64,000 bases of DNA from Paragordius varius (Eukaryota > Nematomorpha). Made by a program: the position numbers and the translations under genes. The notes beneath the pieces were generated by a model, which worked only from the letters and a program-made list of their open reading frames with translations, searched no databases and had not been told where the DNA came from. The stretch is taken from assembly GCA_964247055.1 (NCBI GenBank), contig OZ176052.1, forward strand, positions 3,286,001-3,350,000. The letters run 5' to 3'. Positions 24,501 to 36,623 of this stretch are shown here, in pieces (position 1 is the stretch's first letter; each line of letters begins with the position of its first letter).

Positions 24501-27199
24501 AATTTCATAAACCGATTTATTTTAGGGTTATTTTGAAATAATTTATATCGTTTGTGATTTTATTTGAAATATCATTTATTTAATATGCATGCTCGATTTT
24601 TTAAGGATTATCCGCTAAAGAAGATTTTTTCCAAAATGTCGAATGTTTGAGTAATCAAATGGACTCGCTCCAAAAAGTGTGTCAACAACTGATGGACAAC
24701 CAAAATTTGGAAAAATTTCTTTTGCTAGTACTGAAGATTGGAAACTTTTTTAATGCAGTTTAGTAATTTAAGTATAACATTTTTCTGATGGAGCTATTTA
24801 AAATTAAATTTTAATTGGTATTCTAGACAAAATTTGTATTATTAATAAGCTTTGCTAAAGAATAAAGTATATTAAGTATAATAGACTATTCCAAGAATAT
24901 TTACTACAAATTCTAAACTTGTGATATAAATAAGACATTGTAATTTTTAAACTATTTTGATGTTTATGGAACCGAAACATATACTCAAGCACTGTTTAAC
25001 TAAAAACTATTTTTAGAATAGTTTTTAAAAAATTTTGATTTATTAAATTATTTAACTTTGCTACAATTTTAATTTTTTTGAATTAAAGTAATTTTATATT
25101 TTTAAGAGAAATTAAATTTTTTTAACCGGAAGCAATTTGTTTTTAACTGTTTTTTGAATTGAACGGTAATCACAGAAAAAATATTAACCCCTTATATTTA
25201 TAATCGTATATAAGTTATCTATTCGATATATTTTGAACAACATTTTTCACCTGATATTCAACAAAAAATTTTACAATCGAAACATCTCAATTATGTTATT
25301 GATTGTACATAACAATTTTAACGTATTCTTTTATTTGAAAATAATTACAAAAATTTTAAGTTAAAAAATAGAATATATTGGTGTATATTAATTAGAATAA
25401 CTATGCTGGGAATGCCCTTGGTTTTAAAGTCTCATTTCTATGCAAATTAATCGATATGCGCTCCAAGACACCTCGCATGACTCTCCTCCACTATATACTG
25501 GATATGGCAGAAAAAATTGATGCCGAAATTTTGGATTTTCCTAAACAACTTTCTGGTCTGCGAACTGTACAAAGGTAGTTAATAAAATACTTTCAGAAAC
25601 TGTTGATAAGGCCAGAATAATAAGCTAAAATTTGCGCAAGCAATATATTTTTTCACAATATTTTTCTTTGGGTAGAATAAGCCTTGATGGTTTACAGACA
25701 GAATTGTCGGACATTGAAAAGAATATACTGAAGCTGGAGAGTGATGTTAATTCCACACAGGATTCAGAATTGAATCAGATATTTGCAATGTTTATCAATG
25801 TAATTATACATCTTACAAATATACCTTATCCTTCATGATTTGTCATTATTTTGTAAAACAAAACCACAAATTTTAAAAATAATATATTATCTAATTTTAT
25901 GGAAAGTCCAAACATCTTTTTATTTTATTTTATTTTAAAACATAAAGGCAGCAAAATTAGCAATAACGGATTTGAAATTGAAGTTAGAAGAAACTCAAAA
26001 TCTTATAAAACATTTGGCTGTCCGATACTGCGAAGACGAAACAAAATTCAATCTCCAAGATTTTTTAACCATGTTTAGCACATTTTGTGATAAAGTTGAA
26101 CAGGCCAAAAAGGTTATCATAAAAACAAACAATATCATATATATATATATAACATGGATAGGAACCAAAACTAAAAAACTTAACGGTTTTAGAAAAAAAC
26201 ATTTCATTTCTGTGTTACCCGCCTAACCGTTACCTTAAAAAAGATAAATTTAAACTAGTTTTAATAAAATCAGGATTTTTATTCTAAGTTAGATTTTAGA
26301 ATATTTTATTTACAGTTTCGTCCACGGTTCTATTATGAAACTTCTAAGGTTTATATTATATTTAGCAGAAACATATATATCTTTCTGCTTTTAACGTTTA
26401 TATCAGAAAGTTTACTTTGACAAAAATTAATCCATCGTTAAATTAGGATAATACCCAACGTAAATTGAGAGCTGAAAATGAGCAAAAACGAAGATCTAGG
26501 CAACCCAATTTTTCCACCAAAAACTCAAATACATCAATATCTTCATCAAGTAATTGCGAAAATATATAATTTTTTTATTCTTTTAAATGGTTATTAAACT
26601 AATTGTTTTTAAAATTATGCCATTTAAATTTTCTAACAAAGTTCTTTGAATTAAATTGGGGTAGTTGGATAGCTCAGGCTTGGTTAAAATTAAATACTTT
26701 AAAAATATGGAAGGAATCGAAATCATGGCAAAAGTTTGCACTTATATAACATTAATGAACCGAAATTAAAAAATTAATTTAAAAATACTTAATACTGCTT
26801 ATTTTAAGGTAAAACCCAAACGTAAAAATTTGTCGAGACTTGAGTGGATTAGTTAAATTTAAAAATAATACAAATTATACGACTTTTTCTGTTTCTATCA
26901 ATCTTAGATGTGAATCAAACAAAAAAGTAGCTTTAGTTTTAGTTTTAAAATTAAATAACACGATATTTCACATTTGTTGATTAAAATGGCGCCGAAGTAG
27001 TTTGATATCGAATTTCGAAACTAAATTTTATATAGATATTTCGGCTTATTTATATAACTTTTATTAGGATACAAACATAAATTTAAATTAAGACCGTTTC
27101 TTTCATTAGTTGTTTAAAATATCAACTTAAATATAACCTGGGGTGTTTAGATACCCCCATTTTGAATCGAAGTGTTAACTCAATAAATAGTCCGCTATG

Positions 27200-27253
<54 letters not shown>

Positions 27254-27509
27254 TGGTGGCAAACCTGGTAAAGTAATCGAAGAAGAAGAAAATTTGATTG
27301 AAAAGTTAATGAATGAAATCCGTCAAGGAGATTTTAAATTACAACATCATAATTATGGTAACAACAGCCCTTCGCCATCTATTTTTCCACACTCCAATGA
27401 TTCTTACAATAGCAAAGATAAACAGAATCAACCTGAAAACCTTGCATCTTTCGTTATAGACTCCCACGATAAAATTAATCTAGACACGGTTCCTGCCGTT
27501 GCAAATTAA
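21536..27509 (+). CDS. INF2-type formin (FH1-FH2-WH2/DAD), 5' exons missing
   Basis: Formin that nucleates and elongates actin filaments as a dimer. Exons, all phase-compatible: 21536-22224, 22336-22623, 22903-23051, 23716-23880, 24391-24496, 24606-24757, 25396-25574, 25676-25799, 25948-26112, 26447-26549, 27253-27509 (stop TAA). The first exon is a disordered linker with a short FH1 (APKPPPLP; SPPPLPMPDW continues in exon 2). FH2 begins at KHRMKTLNWTKLPSSVV. It has the actin-contact Ile in MNVNILLKQFK, the LKIGNFFNA..GNALGFKV core with its Lys, and ends at YCEDETKFNLQDFLTMFSTF. The C-terminal NLIEKLMNEIRQGDFKLQ matches the INF2 WH2/DAD-like segment. INF2 is the best family fit (Drosophila form3 class). 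The first exon starts in phase 2, so upstream exons with any DID exist but were not identified. Confidence 0.9.
24015..24340 (-). mobile_element. Fragments of the 5' end of the 2-5.5 kb LINE family
   Basis: Inside a formin intron, 24275-24336 resembles the LINE leader at 5475-5535 (GTTCACCAA.GGT.ATCC..C and AACACC.CGGGGA..TAGCAG), and 24018-24042 resembles 5421-5445 (CCTTGTGAAAAAA.CTC.TTA). Only leader sequence is recognisable; no coding part of the LINE follows. About 230 bases of unrelated AT-rich DNA separate the two blocks, unlike the ~30 bases in the complete element. Confidence 0.55.
26642..27178. mobile_element. 0.54-kb TIR element, copy 1 of 3
   Basis: Same family as 52206-52759 and 63104-63645. 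Its left end reads TTAAATTGGGGTAGTTGGAT and its right end GATACCCCCATTTTGAATCG, AGTGTTAA. Internal blocks ATATGGAAGGAAT and GCAAAAGTTTGCACTTATAT are shared with the 63-kb copy. Non-coding. It fills most of the last formin intron and ends about 75 bp before the final exon. Confidence 0.8.
27202..27252. repeat. (AT)n microsatellite abutting the last formin acceptor
   Basis: About 25 AT units run directly into the AG (27251-27252) that precedes the last formin exon. No pyrimidine tract lies between the run and the exon. Confidence 0.95.
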
Positions 27510-28526
27510 TTTTTGTATCCATAGATATAAAATTTGAATAGAGACCAAAACTTTAGTGTTACGTTAAAATTCATCTCTCCTAATCTAGTCAATGTGTTAA
27601 AATTTTGATTTTTAAGATTTTTCATATTTTTTCCTTACATATAATATTTAATCACAATACGAACTATTTTGTTTAAATCTTACCTTAGTCTACAATAAAA
27701 ATTAATAAATATTGTTGTATCATATAATACGAAATGTTAATTAATTTTAATAAAATTTTAAAAAACTTTAAATAAATTTAATTTAATTACGCCTTTTTTA
27801 TCCGACAATTATCAGATAATTACAGTATCAAAAGCGGCTAAAACAAATACTCCAGTCTAAATACGGAGTTTAATGGTGGACTTAAGCTCGTATACAAAAA
27901 TAATAATATTATATAAACATTTTTAAAATAATTAAAATTATATATAATGATTAATATAATTTGGCGTGAAACATATATGGTTTTAATAGTGCTAATTTTT
28001 TTTGATTTTAAATAAATTAAGTGTCATAATTGGCTCATAAGACTCCAAACCAAAAAGACCAATAAAATCCTGATAATAAAAATAAATTTTTTATGATGAT
28101 AATTTTTTGTATTGCACTGTGTAAAAAAAGTAAGAATCAGTTTAAGCTTATTATTATTACCTAAAGCATGTAAAAATTACATTTGCTATTATTTTACAAT
28201 AAATCAATTATTAATGGTTACAATGTAATACCATGGTATGATTGCCAATAAGTCTTATATTATTAATACCTCAAAATTACAAGCAATATAAATATTATAT
28301 CATATTATAGATATGACATTGAAAATAATTGGGTTCAATTTAGCAAGAGGATTTATCTAGGAAATAAGGATATTAAATTAAATAAAAATTGTATTCATTA
28401 AAATTCATTATCACACTTAATATAATGTGTATGCTTTTGAAAACTATCCAATTAATTATTAATAAAAGAAAAAAAATATTGACATAAAAAATATTTTTAT
28501 TACAATCCTACCCGGCGGCCCTGTAG
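27510..28526. other. Formin 3' flank and intergenic DNA
   Basis: AT-rich sequence between the formin stop and receptor A. An AATAAA at 27693-27698 is a plausible formin polyadenylation signal (about 185 bases after the stop). Nothing else recognised; the ~600-bp block found upstream of receptors B and C is absent here. Confidence 0.45.
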
Positions 28527-31464
28527 ATGAGATATTATTTCAAGGGTTCCCCCTTGTTTTTTGTACCATTATTGATGATGGTATTTCGGCTACCTAATTA
28601 TATATACGGTTTAAGAAATTTTCCTAAAACACACTTGATTGTATTTAAAGACATAAATATTGGTGCTTTATATGAAATCTATGATCGTAACTCAAGCCGT
28701 GGAGTTATGTGTAGCAATACTTTTCACGATTATTCCATTGTTAATGGGTTAAGCGTCCTCTACACCTTGAGTGAATGGAATAAAAATTTATTCGTGCCAA
28801 AATACAATATTAGCATTGGGGTTATCATGTTACCAACATGCCAAAAACAAGGGACATCACAGGTAATGAATATGTACTTTAATAAACTTTAATATACTTT
28901 TATATACCATTTACAGTTCACATTCACCCTTGAACAATTCAAATTGACCCTTAAACAATTTAAATTCACCCTAAAAATAAATTATGTGTTTTCGAAGAAC
29001 TAATATAATTCATTATTAATAAAAAATTTATCTTTAGGGCATATCAGTATTATTTTAATTTAAAACATTTTTAATTTTTAAAAATATATAAAAATATAGT
29101 TAATTTTTAAACTTAAAAAACACATTTAATTTTAGGGTGAATTTGAATCGTTCGAGGGTGAATTCAAATTGTTCAAGGGTAAATTTGAATTGTATATGAT
29201 ATATACGCAATCGTGGATTCGTTTTGTTTTTATTGTATTTCAAAAGTTTTATCCCAGATCTTTATATCGATCGATATGAAATGCTAATAAATTTATTAAA
29301 TTAATCAAAAAAAGTGATTCAGCATAAACTAAAGCAACAAAAATTGTTCTTTACAGCGCGTTAATATAGAGATTAAATCAAATTTTAAACAAAAAAATTT
29401 TATATTCTATTAGAACCGAATAAATTAGGTTCGCTATTTGGCAGCCTTGATTTTTAAAATTCTAGTCATTAAATAATTTTAAACCCAGCATTTTGAATAT
29501 TAGCAATCGGCCAAAATAAATTTTAGCAATCAAATATAGATATAAAAACTTATGCTTCCCAAATTTTTTATAGCTACAAAGCATACGACTTGGTAACACA
29601 CATCAAAGATTGATGTTGAGAGGCATAATAGGTCCCGTATCCACTTACGAATCTAGGATGGCGTCTCCCATTTTAGGATTCCATCGTATTCCTCATATAA
29701 GTCCCGAAGTCAATTCGGCCCAATTGAGAGGAAGAGTGTAAGAAATTAAATTTTATTTCTGACTTTTGTTCTTATTATGAGATAATTTGATATTTTTTTA
29801 TGATAGGTATGATCATCTTTTTACCATTTTGACAAGTCAAAAAATATATTTGGATGCTATCCTAAATCTTTTCGTCTATTTTCGATGGAATCAGTTTACA
29901 CTTATATACACGGAGGCTCCTTTTTACCAATGGTTTGTACATGAATTGCATCGTAAACTACCAAAATTACGGATTTGTATGTTAGATGTCATCATGGTAC
30001 CTTTTGAAGTCATTTTTACTGACACGTACAGTAAACGATCTGAAGCCATAGAATCTGCTTTTACGTCTTTAATGGAAAGGAATGATCAACAATTAGTTTT
30101 AATGCTTTGTTCTCCCAATCATGTGTTGTATAGTTTGGCCCTTCTAAAGGCTCTAAATCAACACTATGCAACCAAACTCATGTTTGTCGGTATTGACACT
30201 TGGCCATCAACATATAATTTGGTGAGACACAATCTGACAGATTATGCGGTAGGATCTATCATTATATACGATATAACGGTAGATACCTCGTTATTTCGTT
30301 CATGGCTAAAAAATGTGTCGAAAAGTAGTCATAACCTAATACAACATCCATGGATCACTCACCTTCAACAAAACTTAGCCAAGTTTGGAGAGAAGGCTGT
30401 GGAAGCAATAGTTGATGACCGAGTTTCAAATAATATTGATGCCACATCTGCCTTGTTATATGCCATTATTAATATCATTGAAATGGAATGTAAAAGATTT
30501 GTGAGCACCAACAAGCGCGAGTTATTAAAGTGTATCATGAAAGCTGATTTAAGGGCACATTTACTTAATGTTAGTTTTGTCGGATTGACGGGACCAATCG
30601 CTTTTCGAAAATCAGCTAATGTAAAAAATAACCATATCCTTAACTATGGAAATTATTTAGCTTTTGGTGTACAAAAGATTTATCATATGGAACGTGTGGC
30701 ATATGTTTTGGATACTGGTAAATTAACTCTTATACGCCCATTTATATGGCAAAACTATAAATTTTTCGTTCCTCAAGAGGCCCCATCGTTTCGTTGTAGT
30801 TCTCCTTGTAAACCATACGAACAGCCCATAACTGGAACTAAATTGTGTTGTTGGTCTTGTAGGGCGTGTGGCAGGCGCCAAATTTTTACACCAAATCATC
30901 TATTAGCCAATAACAGTTTTAATCCTTGCATGGTGTGTCCTACTTTCACATGGCCCGTTTTTAATCGTACCTATTGTCAACCATTACCTGTACGTAGATT
31001 AATATCTTTGAAGTGGTACCCCTTTTTTATATTTGCATCAGTGTTAGGTTTGATTTTAGCAACATTTCTTATCATTTACTACTGGTTCAAGGCGGGAAGC
31101 GACAAATTTCAATTCGAATATCGACCTATACTTTATGTCCAATATCTCGTCTCTATTTTAGGATTCATTGCCATCTTGTTACTTATTTCACCGAGAACAA
31201 ATAAACGCATGTGTGGAAGTGGAACATTTTTATATCTTGTATCCATAACAATTATATTTGGAATTTTGTTAGGCAAACAGTATATCATTCTACGCAAACA
31301 GCGTGCCAAAGGAAAATCTGCAAAATCTATTGAGAAAATGGGATTTTTACTAATAACCATTGTGGTGATTGTACAAGTAATTCACTTTTGTCTTTCCTTC
31401 CACAATTATAATAACAAAATTATAAAAATTTTCGATACCTTATATATTCACATATTGTTTTTAT

Positions 31465-31510
<46 letters not shown>

Positions 31511-32279
31511 CCCCTTGGGTTAGATTATTATGATTGGTGTCGATTATTCAAACGGTACTTCAGCTCATAGGATTGAAGTAATACCACAATCATTTACGTC
31601 TTTCCCCAAATCAGAAATGGTTGAAACTAAAGACACCACATCCATTCAAAACAACTTTTTAGGGAAAATGATTAGATCAAAATTTGCCAATGCCTTTAAT
31701 CCAGCTGCCTATGTGGAAGAATTTTGTTCGTCCTATTTGTGGCCAATAGGTTTGCTTACCATTGTGGTGATATTTCACATGATACTTATAATCATAATAC
31801 TTATACAAAGTGTAATTATATATCATACATTTTTCCTGCGTTACAAAGAAATAACGTTCCTTCAGATTCAAACAATCATTACAATAGCGGCATATGTAGT
31901 GGGCATAGTTTTATACTATATATGGACAGGTTTAAAAGCCCAAATCTGTATTCTCATGGTATTTTGCATCATACTTTTCGCGCAATTGTACTTTTGTTAC
32001 CAATTTATTATACGGGGGCGTAAACTCTCTACGTCAGGAAATTCCTCGCCGCGATCAGATGCAAGTACGCCCCAAAAAAGATTGTCTCCATCAGAAAACG
32101 AAACGAAAAAATATTCATTCGATAATAATAATAATAATTATAATAATCAACAAAATTTTGAAAAAAACGAGGTTAATCCGCCAAAAGACAACCATGAAAA
32201 TGTGGGACCCCCAAATGAAATGATACCAAACACAATTGAAAACCTAGAACAAAGAAAATCGATTATCAAAGATCAATGA
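28527..32279 (+). CDS. Class C GPCR (mGluR-like), tandem copy A
   Basis: Plasma-membrane receptor of the metabotropic glutamate family; ligand unknown. Exons: 28527-28862, 29574-29737, 29807-31376, 31524-32279, with phases 0, 2, 0. A hydrophobic N-terminus (FFVPLLMMVF) serves as signal peptide. Venus-flytrap lobes: DINIGALYEIY, GIIGPVSTYESRM..IPHISPEVNSA, then FVGIDTWPSTYNL. The cysteine-rich domain is CSSPCKPYE..GTKLCCWSCRACG..FNPCMVCP. Three membrane segments and part of the fourth follow in exon 3, the rest in exon 4, with CGSG and EEFC as the likely extracellular disulfide pair. The cytoplasmic tail is Asn-rich. The SGSS-type glutamate site of vertebrate mGluRs is not seen. AATAAA lies at 32375-32380. 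Confidence 0.92.
28901..29204. mobile_element. Foldback/MITE with internal ~22-bp subrepeats
   Basis: In intron 1 of receptor A. Arms 28901-28976 and about 29126-29204 are inverted copies. Each arm holds three units of the type TTCACCCTTGAACAATTCAA (for example CACCCTTGAACAATTCAAAT, then GACCCTTAAACAATTTAAAT, then CACCCTAAAAAT). Ends read TATATACCATTTAC and, inverted, TATATATCATATAC. The ~150-bp centre is plain AT-rich DNA. Confidence 0.7.
31469..31508. repeat. (AT)n microsatellite in receptor A last intron
   Basis: About 20 AT units lie some 15 bases before the acceptor AG at 31522-31523 of the last exon of receptor A. Confidence 0.95.
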
Positions 32280-33075
32280 GCAAAATTATAAATATCATGT
32301 TAAATATTTGAATCTTTTTTGGTTATCCCTTGTGTGACCTATTTTAGTTTTTGCATATAGTTATAACTGAAGTCAATAAATATACTGAATGGCTGTTATG
32401 TTAATGGATCTTTAAAAGTTTAATATATATTTATTTATATATATAACGCTATTTTTATCGGTAACAAATAGAAGACAGTGAACACAGTTTTTTAGTTTAT
32501 GTTCCGTTTAAAGATTTTACTTATCAGAAGTTGTAAAAAATGGTAAAATAAAATAAAACGGTGTTAATGGCAAGCATTACATTAATCTCTTAATATTGTT
32601 TAGAAAAACCAATATAATAATAATAATAATGACTAACATTTTAAATTAATCAAATACTGATTAGTATAAAATTATTGGAACTTATATATAACTTTTTAAA
32701 AAGAAATTAAGTTTATATTTAAATAGTTTTGCATCGCTATAATATTTGACTCTTTTATCAAAACTAGATGTATATTATGGGCTGTAACAAAATATAGAGC
32801 AATCATTTAGAGGTTATTTAAAAGAATTTATATTAGTGAAAAAGCAGCTTGTCACACCTGGTTTACAAAAAAATCATATGTTCTGTCCTATTAAAAGAGC
32901 CAAAATATATGAATAAATTATACTAAATTACTCATTTCTAAGGAGAATTTTTAATTGGTAAATTCAATTATAAAACCTTCTTCTGTATTGGATAAATAAC
33001 TTAGATATTTTAGATTTTTTAATTTTTAAAGTCTCAAATCATAGCTCCACAACACGATTGAAATGAACACAGATA

Positions 33076-35367
33076 TCTATATAATTATGAAAATGGAAAA
33101 TGCTGGCTTTGTAATCTGTTTCCGAAAAACCGGTATACCCATTCAAAAAACGTCGAAAAAATTTAATCATTAATGAATGCCCCGACTATAGCTTCGCCCT
33201 TTTACTGAATTAGGCCCTTAGTTCGGGCCCACCCCGTGTAAAAAACAGTTTTTTTTGAAAACAGTATGTCCACAGAAATCGTGTCTTTGAGACAATTTTC
33301 CGGAAAATGTGTTGGACCATTTGATTTCAAATATGATTTTTTAACTTATTTTTGATTGCGCCGAACATAGTCGACCCGCTCCCCTCTTAAAAAGCCTTTT
33401 TTTTTAAAACCAAGTCCACAAAAATAATTTTTTCAATCTATTTTTCGCCCAAGGTTTGAGACCATATAAATTCAATAAGGTATTCCCGGTTAAAAGGCAA
33501 AAATTTTAGTCGTGCGCTTTTTATATTGGCTTCTGGGTATGGAGATACCCGCTAAAAACTACCCCGTCATATCGAAATAGCTTGCCTTTGGGACTAAGTT
33601 CTAGAAAACTCAGGTCATATGAGTTTAAAAGTTGCTTCAAATATTACCCATAACAAGGCAAAATTTAGGTAGTGGGGTTTTTTAAAATAAGCCGTTAATT
33701 AGGCCCTTCAGGGCCTGATAAATGCGCCACCATAGAATTATTTGTTTTGAGGCAATTTTACCAAAAACTATGAAATTATATGAATTAATCAGATTCCAAT
33801 CATTCTCCCTAAAATGCCAAAAATTTCGCTTTTGTATCAGCCTCTGGGTAGGGAGCTACTGGCCTAAAACTGCGCCACCATATCGAAATTGCGTTGTTTA
33901 GGAGTTAATTTCAGAAAACTTATCAGGTCACTGAAATATTATTCGTAAAAGGCAAAAATTTAAGTAGAGCGGTTTTTAAAAATTTGCCGTTAATTAGGCC
34001 CTTTACGCCCTAAAAAATCGGCTATCGTTGAACTATTATTTAATTTGAAGCCATTCTTCCCAAAACTATTGATCGGGTTTTCCCCTATAAAGGCAAAATT
34101 GTTTTATTGAACGTCCTTTTTATATTGGCCTCAGGGTGGAGGGCTATCTGCCTACAACTGCGCCACCATATCGTTACAGCGTCACTTTGTAGACAAGTTT
34201 TTGAAAACATATTAGGACATATGAGTTCAATAAGGGCTTGAAATATTACCGGTAAAATGCAAAAATTTAGTTAGAGCGGCTATTAAATTACCCCTTAATT
34301 AAACCGTTGCCCTAAAGCATGCGCCACCATAGAATGATTTTTGGTTTCGAGGCAATTACGAAAATCGCATAGCACATGGAGTCAATCATGATTCCAGGTA
34401 TTACCCAAATTGAGGCAAAAATTTTAATCGGGCGTTTTTTTGTTGTGCCCTGGTTGGGGGCTACCCGCCTAAAACTGCATCACCATATCGATACATTATG
34501 CCTTTGGAGCCGAATTTTAGAAATCCTATGAGACTAATAGGTACACATGGAATCCATGATAATTCCAGATATTCGCCATATAAAGTCTAAAATTTTGCCC
34601 AACGCTTTTTTTATACCTGCCCCTGGGCAAGAAGCTATCTGCTAAAAACTGCGCCATTATATAGAAATTCCGTTGTTTTGGAGTTAAACAGAAAACTTAT
34701 GAAGCCATATGACCTCATTAAGCTTGAAATATTACCCGTAACTAGGTAAAAATAAAGGTCGGGCGTTTTTTATTAGCCAATAATTTGGGGTCTTTGTGCC
34801 CTTAAAAGACACCATCATATGACTATTATTTAGTGTTGAGGTATTTTTTCGAATAACTCATGAGACGTCAAAGATGATTCCAAATATTTGCTCTATAAAA
34901 GCAAAGATTTTAACTCAGCGCTTTTTCCATATAGGTCTATGGGTAGGGGTCTACCGATTTAAAACTGAGACGCCATACAAAAATGGCGTGGTTTTGGATA
35001 TAAGAAGCCATACGAGTTCAGTTCAACACATTTCTGGGGAATTTGTATAATATCATTTTTTCCTTTGAAAAGAGACCACAAATGATTTACTTTTTATATC
35101 CCTTGATCCCAATTGTGTGAACACAATTAATAAAACTTTTAACCATGATTTCGTAAAACGAAAATCTTAAATTTAATATGGGATAGTTAAATATGGTCGA
35201 TTTCAAGCAAACAATATTTGAGTCTATGCAAAACCCGTAAAAGAATATTAAAGACATCCTTTTTAATAAATATGTTTTTTTATTTCCATTATCTCTATTT
35301 ATTGCAAATTATTAAGAATAATTATCGGTGAAACTACGTCACAGCGAAGCGTGACAGGACCAGCTAG
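33076..35367 (+). mobile_element. Non-autonomous Helitron with internal tandem repeats
   Basis: Rolling-circle element of 2,292 bp. The 5' end TCTATATAATTATGAAAATG follows an A (33075) and has the usual TC start. The 3' end has the hairpin GTCACAGCGAAGCGTGAC at 35338-35355, then AGGACCAG and CTAG (35364-35367) followed by T, the family rule of insertion between A and T without target duplication. No Rep/helicase frame is present, so it depends on an autonomous partner. It is clearly less AT-rich than its surroundings. It lies between receptors A and B. Confidence 0.85.
33530..35000 (+). repeat. Satellite-like array inside the Helitron (~155-bp monomers)
   Basis: The motif GCGCCACCATA, or a variant, recurs near 33565, 33728, 33868, 34015 (degenerate), 34159, 34320, 34481, 34649, 34810 and 34966, about every 140-168 bases. 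Alternate units are more alike: one type carries CTAAAACTGCGCCACCATAT preceded by GGGTAGGG-like sequence, the other carries TTAGGCCCT..GCGCCACCATAG. The higher-order period is therefore about 305 bp. Units are considerably diverged. Confidence 0.75.
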
Positions 35368-35566
35368 TTAAACCAATAAATATCAATAATTTTTAAGCTT
35401 TCCTAACTTAAATATTTTTTTAACCATAATATACATCTATTTGCCTGTTGTATTGAAAAAAAATATAAGGAAAAAATGGCAGTGAAAAAGTTTGAGTTGA
35501 GGTTTTACAATTTTAATATTTAAGGATTTTTTATATAAGTCACCTTAAGCTAAAATAACATTTTTT

Positions 35567-35898
35567 ATTTTTTTATTCGTAATCTGGTTCATGAGAGTGT
35601 AATAAATTTGCAGTTTTATTTTGAAAACTCGCATGGGCGGGAATTACAAAGTAAAAAATTAATAGAAAATTGGATTAAGAAATAGTGGAATATCAACCGC
35701 CGTAGAAACCCAGTAAAAATATTATTTCGTTTTAGACAAACTTGTTAGTGAGATTTGTACGGATTGTTGGTTCATAATCCACCACCTGTAAATCCTATTT
35801 TGTATTATTTATATACTTTGTAAATCCCACTCATGTAAGATTCCAAAATAAAACAGCTAATTTATTATACACTCATAAACCAGATGACAAAAAAATGA
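35567..35898. repeat. Inverted repeat upstream of receptor B
   Basis: Left arm 35567-35652 and right arm 35812-35898 are inverted copies of about 85 bp: the left has ATCTGGTTCATGAGAGTGTA and the right TACACTCATAAACCAGAT, with matching AAAATAAAAC and TTTGTAAATCCC/GGGAATTACAAAG blocks. The spacer is about 160 bp. Non-coding; a MITE or foldback is likely. Confidence 0.7.
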
Positions 35899-36335
35899 AA
35901 ATTTGAAAAACAATATTTTTTAGTTTTATATATTTATAATTTTTTTCACAAAATATGAATGTTAAGAGTTTAAAAGTTATTTTATCTAATAAAAAATTAT
36001 TTAAATATAGTTCCATAAAATTTTTTGTGCATTAAGTATGTTTAAGGAAAAACACGATTTTTTGATCTGAGTTTTAATAAAACCCCTAACTATATGTTTT
36101 TTTAGGCTATTTATAAATTGTAAATATTGATAAAAGTATAATAAGTCTTAACATCTCAAGTTTTACCATTATTTTTTTGATTATGCTTAAAACTAATATT
36201 TTCTCTTTTTGCCCAATTTTTTTCTCTCATTATTTCAAAGGTAGTCTACAAAATTTTTGCCGCAAATGAATTTGCTGATTAGCTATTTTATGAAAAATTT
36301 TTGCTAAAAATATTTTTGCACAAACGTTCATATAT
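35729..36335 (+). repeat. ~600-bp block repeated upstream of receptor C (copy 1)
   Basis: Colinear with 45533-46170. Shared runs include GAGATTTGTACGGATT, CATGTAAGATTCCAAAATAA, AATATGAATGTTAAGA and GCAAATGAAT. It ends about 290 bases before the receptor B start codon and contains the right arm of the inverted repeat. No coding frame. It is most simply part of the tandem duplication unit that made B and C. Confidence 0.75.
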
Positions 36336-36623
36336 CAATTGCACATTTTAGCTTTTAATAAGGATGACTTTAATGGGACTCATTAGGAAATAATATTTTA
36401 TGTGAGCTCTAAACCAACAAAGGAAACAATTGTATAGCTCATTATCATTAAAAATACCAAAATTAATTATTAATTATTTATTATTTCTATGAATTAATGT
36501 ATATTATTTTAAAGTAGTACAATATAACTTATCTAATATAATTGTATTTCTAAAGGTTATTTTAAAGGTTAATTTTATGGATTTTGGAATTATAATGATG
36601 GCAATCAATTTTCCTAACAAACT

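Noticed and set aside
31724-32023. 99-codon plus-strand frame within the last exon of receptor A
   Set aside because: Overlaps the membrane-segment coding frame in another register; no independent support.
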